64,000 bases of DNA. Origin: Persephonella sp964519345. Lineage in GTDB: Bacteria > Aquificota > Aquificia > Aquificales > Hydrogenothermaceae. The stretch is from positions 43,467-107,466 of the forward strand of contig CAZFKX010000022.1 in assembly GCA_964519345.1 (NCBI GenBank), read 5' to 3'. The position numbers were made by a program, and so were the translations under genes. How positions within the stretch are numbered: position 1 is the first letter of the stretch; every line of letters starts with the position of its first letter. Positions 17,356-24,661 of the stretch are shown in pieces. Below the pieces are notes generated by a model. That model had not been told where the DNA came from. It saw only the letters and a list, made by a program, of their open reading frames with translations, and did no database searches.

Positions 17356-17963
17356 TTTATTTTTCCTAAATATTCTTTTGCAGTTATATTTTCCGGATCC
17401 AGTATAAGAATATCTCTGAAGATATATTCTGCCTGTTTTTCGTCACCCTGATCAAGTCTAAGTAATGCAAGTTCTAAAAGAAAGTTAACATCAGTAGGAT
17501 ATAGAGAAAGCATCTTATTTATAACTTTTTCAGCTGTATCATATTTTTTCTGCATTCTTAAGACAAAAGATAGTCTTAGATTGCCGTAGTAGTTATAAAA
17601 ATCTGTATTTATTATCTGGTAGCATACCTTTTCAACATCCGAAAATTTTCCCTGTGCAAGGAGAGGCAGTGTATAGCCCAATCTTGCTTCTATAGAAGAT
17701 GGAACTACCTTTATGGCTTTCTCATAGTGGTAAACTGAGTTTGCATAATTCTTTTTTAAATAGTAAAGCCAGCCAAGTCTGAGATTTAACGTGTATCCTT
17801 CAGGATATTCTTTATATACAATCATGATAGATTTTATAGCATTTTCAAAATCGCCCACTTTTTCATATTGGTATGATCTATAATACGCCTCCTTGATTTT
17901 TTCATAATCTAAAGCATTAGAGATTCCGTAAAAAAATAAAAAGATCAGCAAAAACAACCTCAT
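17352..17963 (-). CDS. Exported TPR-repeat protein
   Basis: A 203-residue protein with a signal peptide (MRLFLLIFLFFYGISNA) followed by about five tetratricopeptide repeats covering the rest (GWLYYLKKNYANSVYHYEKAI; LALLRLDQGDEKQAEYIFRDI). It is probably a periplasmic scaffold. It lies between the beta-barrel gene (15-base gap) and the GGCT-like gene, so it belongs to the same operon and may bridge inner- and outer-membrane parts of that system. Confidence 0.8.
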   Translation of the reverse strand: MRLFLLIFLFFYGISNALDYEKIKEAYYRSYQYEKVGDFENAIKSIMIVYKEYPEGYTLNLRLGWLYYLKKNYANSVYHYEKAIKVVPSSIEARLGYTLPLLAQGKFSDVEKVCYQIINTDFYNYYGNLRLSFVLRMQKKYDTAEKVINKMLSLYPTDVNFLLELALLRLDQGDEKQAEYIFRDILILDPENITAKEYLGKIK

Positions 17964-17978
17964 TTTTTATCCCTAACC

Positions 17979-18833
17979 CTAAAAAGTAGTTCCAACAGTT
18001 ATTAAAAATATTTTTCCCTTACTTTTATATATACTTCCAGATTCTTTAAAATCTGTTTCGCCGTATCTTCCTGTAAAACTTGTTCTGTTGTTGAGTAAAT
18101 ATCTGAAGAATAAGGAATATCCTCCTATATATTTTTCAGAAAGATTATAAACAATAAAGCCGTGTTTTTTGACAGCGAAAGATTGTTCTCCATCCCATAT
18201 AGAAAAACCCAATACTACATTTCTATAAAAGTATTTCAAATCGCCCTCTATAGAATAAAAATCCTTTCCAAAACCAGTATTGTTTGAAAGCTTTATAATA
18301 TAGCCTTTGATTCCAGTTGTAAAACTTCCGTAACTGTAATAATCGCCAAAGCTATAGCTAAGATTTGGAGTAATCTGAAAAACAGAAAGACCTTTTTTAT
18401 CTGTCGTATATTCTGGGTAAAAAGAGTAGTTCAGATCAAAACCATAGGCGTATCTATAAGGAACGTAATACTCGTATCCAAATGTAAATATACTTCCCAT
18501 GTCTGTATTTTTATCGTCTGTAAATATGCGGTGATATCCAAGTCTAAATTTTCTATTGATAAGGGAATAATTTGTATAAAGAAAGCTTATATCATATTGA
18601 TTAAGATCGGGTTGATTGAGATATTTTATATAAGTATAATCAAGCTCGCCTTCTAAAGAGTGTTCAAGACCGGCTCCAATGTAAAAGTAAATACCAGTCA
18701 TAATCCCAGAATCTCTAATTGAGTTTTCATACTGTATTCCACCTGAGTACAGAACTGTGTCAAATCTGTATTTTTCAACAGCTTCAGATATTGTAACTAT
18801 TAGCATTAAAAAAAGCATTATTTTTTTTAACAT
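17979..18833 (-). CDS. Outer-membrane beta-barrel protein, unknown role
   Basis: A 284-residue protein with a signal peptide (MLKKIMLFLMLIVTISEA). The rest has alternating aromatic/polar strands typical of outer-membrane barrels (YFYIGAGLEHSLEGELDYTYI; YSLFFRYLLNNRTSFTGRYGETDF) and ends in a Phe (TVGTTF), the usual barrel-insertion signal. No named family is recognisable. AGAGG precedes the ATG. It lies 9 bases downstream of the urea-transporter/M23 gene. Confidence 0.75.
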   Translation of the reverse strand: MLKKIMLFLMLIVTISEAVEKYRFDTVLYSGGIQYENSIRDSGIMTGIYFYIGAGLEHSLEGELDYTYIKYLNQPDLNQYDISFLYTNYSLINRKFRLGYHRIFTDDKNTDMGSIFTFGYEYYVPYRYAYGFDLNYSFYPEYTTDKKGLSVFQITPNLSYSFGDYYSYGSFTTGIKGYIIKLSNNTGFGKDFYSIEGDLKYFYRNVVLGFSIWDGEQSFAVKKHGFIVYNLSEKYIGGYSLFFRYLLNNRTSFTGRYGETDFKESGSIYKSKGKIFLITVGTTF

Positions 18834-18842
18834 CTCTACCTC

Positions 18843-20921
18843 TTACTTATACTCTGTTTTTACTAAACTTATTTCCAGATCGTCGGACTTTATATATTTA
18901 ATACCAATAAACTCGTCAAGCTCAACAAAAAAGCTCTCTTCAAGATTTAATAAACCAGATCTAACAGATCCTTTTATCTTTCTAATATCAATAAATTCTC
19001 CAGTATATTTTACATCTGAAAAGTCATGTTTAAAAGAAGAGGCAAACAAGATTGCTGTGGTTTTAAACCTTCCTGCAACAGTTTTTAATGGTATATGATC
19101 GTCCCATTTTATTCCTTCTCTATAAAATAGAGGCAGCTTTGGAAGAGATTTAAAAAATATTTTTAAATAATCATCATCCCCATCAAGCCTGTAAAAATAA
19201 AAAGTTCCTTCATACTTACCAAAATAGAGCTTTCCTCTACCTGAATCAAAATAAAACGTTCCATCAGGTGACATTTTAACAATGATATTTAGTTTATCTA
19301 CAACATTACCTTCCTTTAATATTTCATACTCAAAAGAGTTATCAAGCACAAATGAAAACTTCATCTCTAAGCTTTTATCAGGATATACAGGTTCTATAAC
19401 AGATCCTTCCTGTGGTAAATTGTTTGAGTAGAACTTGCCGTCTGATATAAAGTTGACAAAGCTAAACGGGACTGTATATCCTCCGATACTGTCAGAAAGC
19501 TGTACCTGAATGTGTATATGAGGTTGTGGAGAATAACCTGAGTTTCCGCATAGACCTATATAGCTTCCAACCTCAACCCAATCCCCCTCTTTAACTTTAA
19601 TAGATCTGTATGATAGATGTGATATCTCAACATAAAATCCTCTTGGATCATGAATTATAACAAGATTTCCCCAACTGTTCTCCCTATCAACCTGACCTAT
19701 TGGATTGTCTGGAAGATTTGATATAACTTTTACCACTCTGCCTCTAATAGGTGATAAAACAGGCTTTCTATAGGCGTAGTAATCATCAAGATCAAGACCG
19801 TCATTTTTGTATGTTTTCCCCTCTTCATCTGTTATGACAAAATCATAAGCATACTTCCATCCACCTTTATGAGTCCATTTTCCATTAAATCCTTGATAGA
19901 CTGTCCATCTTCCAGAAAAAGGAAGATGAAGGGTTTTCTCACTGCCTTTGTATCTTTTAATATTTGTTAGATAAAAATCAAGAGTTTCCTCCGGTGTTTT
20001 TCTAATTATTCTGGCGATGTAGGGAAATCCTATCAGACCAAGAACATAAACGAATGTTAGCGTTATTAAGTTAAATGGCAGCGTAAAGGCTGGAATTCCG
20101 TATAAGGCCCAGAATGTTTTTGTTGCAGATAAAACAATTGTTGATGTTATAACTCCTGTTAGAGCGATTAGATAAGATCTTATAGACGGTATCAGGAAAA
20201 TCCCGCCAAGTGTCATAGATATCAAAATAAAATTAAAATGACTTATATCGGAAAAAGCCTGATAAAATGATCCGATCAATATTCCAGAAGTTAAACTTCC
20301 TGCATAATATCCTATAACAGATAGAAAAAAAAGTATCCTTGATATGTAAATGATAACGGCAGAAAAAACTATTCCAGCTAAAATATCAGGTAAAAAAAGT
20401 ATCGTCCCCAGGGATTTAAAATATCCTGATATCCATACAGGAATGTAACTTTCAATAAAAGAAAAATTTATATGAGGATAAAGATTGCTTACAAAAAGAT
20501 TAGTATAATTAGAAACGGCAAGGTAAATAGTTGAGCTGATAACGACAAAAGGGATACTAAGAATTGGAAGTTTAAGATAATATGAAAAAAGATTGAAAAG
20601 CATAATTGAAAATACAAATGTAAGTATTCCTGATGCAGATATAAAGAAAACTGTAAGGGGCGTTATCTTAAAAAGATAGCCGATAGAAAGACCAACAAGC
20701 AGTGGATTGTAAGTATAAAATCCGGAAGACAGAAACTCTTTTTCCATTCCGAGAAATTTTGCAAAGCCGTATGCCGAAAGTAAAGCTATAATTCCAGATA
20801 TACCTATATTTGGGTTAATAAATGTAAGTGTTAGCAGTATTAAGCCTGCTTTATGATTCTCGAAAAAAAATATCTCTGAATAACTGTTAAATATAGCTTT
20901 TATATCTTCTTTTATCCTCAT
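18843..20921 (-). CDS. Urea-transporter-like / M23 metallopeptidase fusion
   Basis: A 692-residue two-part protein. Residues 1-310 form about ten hydrophobic helices resembling the urea transporter (UT) channel family (GFYTYNPLLVGLSIGYLF; GIPAFTLPFNLITLTFVY). Residues about 340-500 form an M23 (LytM-type) peptidase domain with KGGWKYAYDF, YVEISHLSYRSIKV, GLCGNSGYSPQPHIHIQ and the HxH metal motif. The C-terminal 190 residues are a beta-rich region of unknown type. M23 enzymes usually cleave peptide cross-links. The fusion suggests a channel coupled to an extracytoplasmic peptidase. It overlaps the upstream decarboxylase gene by 4 bases. Confidence 0.85.
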   Translation of the reverse strand: MRIKEDIKAIFNSYSEIFFFENHKAGLILLTLTFINPNIGISGIIALLSAYGFAKFLGMEKEFLSSGFYTYNPLLVGLSIGYLFKITPLTVFFISASGILTFVFSIMLFNLFSYYLKLPILSIPFVVISSTIYLAVSNYTNLFVSNLYPHINFSFIESYIPVWISGYFKSLGTILFLPDILAGIVFSAVIIYISRILFFLSVIGYYAGSLTSGILIGSFYQAFSDISHFNFILISMTLGGIFLIPSIRSYLIALTGVITSTIVLSATKTFWALYGIPAFTLPFNLITLTFVYVLGLIGFPYIARIIRKTPEETLDFYLTNIKRYKGSEKTLHLPFSGRWTVYQGFNGKWTHKGGWKYAYDFVITDEEGKTYKNDGLDLDDYYAYRKPVLSPIRGRVVKVISNLPDNPIGQVDRENSWGNLVIIHDPRGFYVEISHLSYRSIKVKEGDWVEVGSYIGLCGNSGYSPQPHIHIQVQLSDSIGGYTVPFSFVNFISDGKFYSNNLPQEGSVIEPVYPDKSLEMKFSFVLDNSFEYEILKEGNVVDKLNIIVKMSPDGTFYFDSGRGKLYFGKYEGTFYFYRLDGDDDYLKIFFKSLPKLPLFYREGIKWDDHIPLKTVAGRFKTTAILFASSFKHDFSDVKYTGEFIDIRKIKGSVRSGLLNLEESFFVELDEFIGIKYIKSDDLEISLVKTEYK

Positions 20922-22282
20922 AAATCCTTAACGTCTATCCTTAATTTATCCGGTAGTTTCTCTCTTCTTTCAATATCGGTTATATCCTCTTTCTCTCTTA
21001 TCACCTCAATAGAACCATCTTCCATAATCATAACAACATAAGGTCTGTACTCTATAAACTGCATCCATTGTGTGTTGTTATAGGCTCCGACAGGTGATAT
21101 AATTAATCTTGTTCCCCTTTCAAGGGGCGGAAGCATAACTCCATCATCAATAATGTCAATATTCATACATAATGGACCGTATATAACGGACGGTTCATTA
21201 ACTCCCTGAAGATCTCTATCTATCTCAATATTGAATTTGTACCAGAAAGCGGTAAAAAGTATATTGACGCCAGCATCAACAATATATGCTTTTCTGCCAT
21301 CAGGAAGCCTTTTGGAAGCAAAAACGGTAGTTATAAGATACTCAGCTTCATCAATAATGGCTCTTCCTGTCTCAAGTATAAGCTTAGGAAAGTCACTGGG
21401 TCTCAAATTTGAGTACAATGAGTCTGTTATTCTTTCCGCATAATCATCAATTGACGGTATCAGGACATCTGGAGGAAGATATGTTCCTTTAAGCTTATTT
21501 TTAGATGGAAAACCACCGCCTATATCTAAATACTCTATCTTAAATCCAAAATTATCTTCTATCTCATAGGCAAGTTTTATAAGTTTTTCTACCTCCTTAG
21601 CATAAGCTTCAGGTTCAAGGATAAAAGTGCCTATATGAGAATGAAGACCTCTGATAACAAGCTTACCCCCCATTGCTATTCTTTTAACTGCATCAAAAAC
21701 CTGTCCGGTTTCCAAATTAAAACCGAATCTATCCCATTGTGGATGTATCCCTGTATCCATATTAACCCTTATTCCAACCTTTATCTTTTTCCCAAGTTTT
21801 TTAGATACTTTCTCCAGATCATTTATCTCATCAAAATGATCAATATGAATCATGGCATCTTCAGAAACTGCTTTTTCAAGTATATCAATAGTTTTATGTG
21901 GACCGTTGAATATGATATCTTCTCCTTTAATGCCAAGATTTCTCGCTTTTTCATATTCAAAAGCCGAGACAACTTCAGCTAATGCACCTTCTTGGTGTAA
22001 CACAGAACATACAGCTTTTAGGTAGTTTGTTTTGTAAGACCACCCAAACTGAACATTAGGATACCTTGAGGAAAAAGCTTTATATATCTTTCTATAATTT
22101 TCCCTAAGTTTTCTTTCTGATATAACAAATAGTGGAGATCCAAATTTTTCAATAAGATCCGATATGGTATGACCATCTAAATCTTTTCTTACTTTCCTTG
22201 CATAAAGGGGCGATGTGCCAAACTTGTTCATAAATCCTGTTTCAAGCTTTGTTATTACAGGTTTTTCATATGTCTTTTTCAT
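20918..22282 (-). CDS. PLP-dependent DAP/Orn/Arg decarboxylase-like enzyme with leader-like N-terminus
   Basis: A 454-residue fold-type III PLP enzyme of the LysA/ornithine-decarboxylase group. The PLP Lys is in FGWSYKTNYLKAV. LDIGGGFP binds phosphate, and YGPLCMNID has the active-site Cys of the second half. It is longer than LysA (about 420) because of an N-terminal extension. Residues 5-22 (YEKPVITKLETGFMNKFG) look like a RiPP-type leader rather than part of the enzyme fold. With a PqqD-like chaperone and an ATP-grasp ligase in the same operon, a role in modified-peptide or amino-acid conjugate synthesis is more likely than lysine synthesis. AGGTG precedes the ATG. Confidence 0.85.
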   Translation of the reverse strand: MKKTYEKPVITKLETGFMNKFGTSPLYARKVRKDLDGHTISDLIEKFGSPLFVISERKLRENYRKIYKAFSSRYPNVQFGWSYKTNYLKAVCSVLHQEGALAEVVSAFEYEKARNLGIKGEDIIFNGPHKTIDILEKAVSEDAMIHIDHFDEINDLEKVSKKLGKKIKVGIRVNMDTGIHPQWDRFGFNLETGQVFDAVKRIAMGGKLVIRGLHSHIGTFILEPEAYAKEVEKLIKLAYEIEDNFGFKIEYLDIGGGFPSKNKLKGTYLPPDVLIPSIDDYAERITDSLYSNLRPSDFPKLILETGRAIIDEAEYLITTVFASKRLPDGRKAYIVDAGVNILFTAFWYKFNIEIDRDLQGVNEPSVIYGPLCMNIDIIDDGVMLPPLERGTRLIISPVGAYNNTQWMQFIEYRPYVVMIMEDGSIEVIREKEDITDIERREKLPDKLRIDVKDL

Positions 22283-23322
22283 AAGCTTTCACCTCTTGTT
22301 ATTATTCTCTGGAATCTTTCCATATCTGTAACAAGATCATCAGTGTATCTTACATATAACTTTCCTACAGGATAATCTTTATACTCAATAACAGGAAGGT
22401 TATATACTTTTCTTATTATATTTGCGGGTATATTTATGCCAACGCCTGTAGCAAAATAAGACCATGCCGGAAATCTTGGATTTATCTCAATCAGATAAAC
22501 TTTATCATTTTTTAGATCCACTATGCATTCCAACTCAAAAGCCCCTCTCCATCCATACCTTTCTATAAATTTCTCAGCTGAAGAAAGCATTTTTTCATTT
22601 TTTATAGTTACACCTGTCCAGATCTTTCCAAGTTCTGTAATCCATATCTTTCTTATTCCTACCATGCCCAGTGAACCTCCTTCCCCGTCTCCTGCGCCGA
22701 CAACATTCATCTCTTCACCTGAAACAACCTGTTGAACTATAACAGGATATCCCCACTGTGCGACTATTTTTGAGAAATAGGTAACAGCTTCCTGTTTTGT
22801 GTAGGCTCTATAAGCTTTATAAAATGCTCCTTTGACCATAACAGGAAGACCTATTCTTTCTACTGCTTTAATAAGTTCATCGACCGAAGAGACAACTTCC
22901 GATTTTGGAATATCCACCCCTATACTTTTCGCTATCTCGTCTAATTTATCTTTACTTCTAAGTCTAAACTGTTCAGATGTTGGGAGAAATGTTCTTATTC
23001 CATAATTTTCAAGTTCTGTGGAGTACTTGATAAGAACTGGGATCTCAGAATCAAGGACTGACATAAAAAAATCAAGACCATAATTTTCTTTTATGAATAA
23101 CAGCCTTTTTATAAATGAATCATGTCCACCTGACGGATATGGAAGTATAAAAGATCTATCTATTATCCAGTCCATATAAATTCCAGGCTCCATTGCATCA
23201 TAAGCAAAACCTAAAATCTCAGCTCTGAAATCTCTAACCTCTTTAAGACTTTTTGCAACCCCTATCCCGGGACCCGGGTTGTCAACAGCATTTATTCCCG
23301 ATACACCTATCTTAATATCCAT
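22279..23322 (-). CDS. ATP-grasp ligase, carbamoyl-phosphate-synthase-like
   Basis: A 347-residue ATP-grasp enzyme that should form an amide or acyl-phosphate bond using ATP. The pre-ATP-grasp part (about 1-110) starts IKIGVSGINAVDNPGPGIGVA. The ATP-grasp core has LPVMVKGAFYKAYRA and IVQQVVSGEEMNVVGAGD, then FELECIVDLKNDKVYLIEINPRFPAW with the Mg-binding E.N. The substrate is unknown. It lies 9 bases after the PqqD-like gene and overlaps the decarboxylase gene by 4 bases. GGAGAG precedes the ATG. Confidence 0.85.
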   Translation of the reverse strand: MDIKIGVSGINAVDNPGPGIGVAKSLKEVRDFRAEILGFAYDAMEPGIYMDWIIDRSFILPYPSGGHDSFIKRLLFIKENYGLDFFMSVLDSEIPVLIKYSTELENYGIRTFLPTSEQFRLRSKDKLDEIAKSIGVDIPKSEVVSSVDELIKAVERIGLPVMVKGAFYKAYRAYTKQEAVTYFSKIVAQWGYPVIVQQVVSGEEMNVVGAGDGEGGSLGMVGIRKIWITELGKIWTGVTIKNEKMLSSAEKFIERYGWRGAFELECIVDLKNDKVYLIEINPRFPAWSYFATGVGINIPANIIRKVYNLPVIEYKDYPVGKLYVRYTDDLVTDMERFQRIITRGESL

Positions 23323-23331
23323 ATTTCTCTC

Positions 23332-23568
23332 CTAAATAAGTCGGTAACTTCTTAATTTTTCAATGAAGTCTGTAAGATCTCTCTCCGCTTCTTCCTTTGA
23401 TACATCAAAAGTATCTGTGATTTCTTCAATAATATCTCTTTCTTTTTTTCCTTCTTTTAATCTTTTAAGTATAAAAAGTCCAGTCTGATTTACCGTAAAG
23501 CTTTCACCTGTTAAAGGATCAAAGATAAAACCTTCCTCATTTAAGGCAAGATGCGAAATTCTGTCCAT
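23332..23568 (-). CDS. PqqD-like peptide chaperone (RiPP recognition element)
   Basis: A 78-residue PqqD-family protein. The N-terminal beta strands are SHLALNEEGFIFDPLTGESFTVNQTGLFIL, followed by helices (RDIIEEITDTFDVSKEEAERDLTDFIEKL). These domains bind leader peptides of ribosomally made, post-translationally modified peptides and present them to tailoring enzymes. It is the first gene of the operon behind a readable promoter. A separate precursor-peptide gene is not visible; the leader-like N-terminus of the downstream decarboxylase could be the ligand. Confidence 0.85.
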   Translation of the reverse strand: MDRISHLALNEEGFIFDPLTGESFTVNQTGLFILKRLKEGKKERDIIEEITDTFDVSKEEAERDLTDFIEKLRSYRLI

Positions 23569-23590
23569 CCTAAAAACCCCTTTTAATTAA

Positions 23591-23618
23591 ATTATAAGTT
23601 TATAACTTCTTTTAACAA
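23591..23618 (-). promoter_or_regulatory. Sigma-70-type promoter of the PqqD/ATP-grasp operon
   Basis: On the minus strand TTGTTA (23613-23618) and TATAAT (23591-23596) are separated by 16 bases and end about 22 bases before the PqqD-like start codon. The -10 is a perfect consensus. Nothing else lies in the 63-base gap to the VIT-like gene. Confidence 0.6.
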
Positions 23619-23631
23619 GGTAATTTTACCA

Positions 23632-24105
23632 TCACTGAATTTTTTTTATAAAATCGCCGGTTATATGAATAATGATAAGAACGAAAGATGCTATACTTAG
23701 ATGTTCAAATATTGATATAACAGGATTTTCATTTCTATCTTTTGCTATTTTGTAACTGAAAACAGTAAGGAGGGAAAAGCCCCAAAGAATTGATATAATG
23801 ACAGCTGTTTTCAATTCAAAGAAGAAAACAGGCAAGATAAAAGAGGATGTTATTACAAATTTTGAAATGAAAGTTGATAAGGTTGCAGTCCATATATGCT
23901 TTAATTTTGATTCCTCGTGAGACTCTTCTGCAATATGTATTCCAAGAGCATCAGAAGCTGCATCTGCAATGGCTATTGAGATAATACCTCCAACAACTAT
24001 TACCTTGGATTCTGATATTGCCGAAAGTCCTATAAGCATACCAAGAGTGGTTATAACACCTGATGTCAGACCAAATCCAATACCTTTTTTTATATAGCTT
24101 TTCAT
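23632..24105 (-). CDS. VIT1/CCC1-family iron/manganese transporter-like membrane protein
   Basis: A 157-residue membrane protein with about five helices. The N-terminal GIGFGLTSGVITTLGMLIGLSA and IAIADAASDALGIHIAEES motifs are those of the VIT/CCC1 family, which moves Fe or Mn out of the cytosol. It is shorter than canonical members (about 230), lacking most of the cytoplasmic metal-binding domain. It follows the DUF2231 gene by two bases, so the two are cotranscribed. Confidence 0.7.
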   Translation of the reverse strand: MKSYIKKGIGFGLTSGVITTLGMLIGLSAISESKVIVVGGIISIAIADAASDALGIHIAEESHEESKLKHIWTATLSTFISKFVITSSFILPVFFFELKTAVIISILWGFSLLTVFSYKIAKDRNENPVISIFEHLSIASFVLIIIHITGDFIKKIQ

Positions 24106-24107
24106 TG

Positions 24108-24587
24108 CTAATCGTCTTCGTGATGGTGATACTCTGTTTGAATATTCTTTACTTTTACACCTACGCCGTATTCATAAACAAGCTTTCCGCCTATTCTTCC
24201 CTGTAAACCAATAATGCTTGCCGTAATAATTCCTGCCAATATATAAACGAGAAAAAGGCTATTTTTTGGCTTAAAAAAAAGGTAGCTTCTTAATAAAGCA
24301 AGAACTGTTACAATCCACGGCAGTATCTCCCCTATTTCTTCATGTTTTTCAAGTAATTCATAAGCCACCGTTCCTTTTATTGCTTCTTCAACGATTTCCT
24401 CTGCCTGATGTCCTGTAAATGCAGCTCCCCATACAGCCAGCATTCCAAAGACAATCGTCCAAAAACCTGCATGTTTCAAATGATCCTTTTTTAAGAAATA
24501 TCCAGCAGTATCAAACAGGACACCTACTATTATTAGAGCCACAGCAAAATGAACTACAGGTGGATGTAACTGGGATAATATTTCCAT
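24108..24587 (-). CDS. DUF2231 membrane protein with His-rich C-terminus
   Basis: A 159-residue protein with four transmembrane helices. The N-terminal LHPPVVHFAVALIIVGVLFD is the DUF2231 signature. The C-terminus ends YHHHEDD, a probable metal-binding tail. The function of DUF2231 is unknown; some relatives sit beside metal or electron-transfer genes. A strong AAAGGAGG site precedes the ATG. It lies downstream of the Czc-type operon, separated by a 10-bp hairpin. Confidence 0.75.
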   Translation of the reverse strand: MEILSQLHPPVVHFAVALIIVGVLFDTAGYFLKKDHLKHAGFWTIVFGMLAVWGAAFTGHQAEEIVEEAIKGTVAYELLEKHEEIGEILPWIVTVLALLRSYLFFKPKNSLFLVYILAGIITASIIGLQGRIGGKLVYEYGVGVKVKNIQTEYHHHEDD

Positions 24588-24626
24588 AGCAACCTCCTTT
24601 TAGTATCTAATTAATATTTAAGTTAA

Positions 24627-24654
24627 CCTCCCTTCCATTAAACTGGAAGGGAGG
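24627..24654. terminator. Ten-bp stem hairpin after the Czc-type operon
   Basis: CCTCCCTTCC (24627-24636) and GGAAGGGAGG (24645-24654) form a perfect 10-bp stem with an 8-base loop. It sits just past the RND pump stop codon on the minus strand and before the DUF2231 gene. No strong T-run follows, so it may be a weak terminator or attenuator limiting read-through. Confidence 0.6.
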
Positions 24655-24661
24655 AATGATT

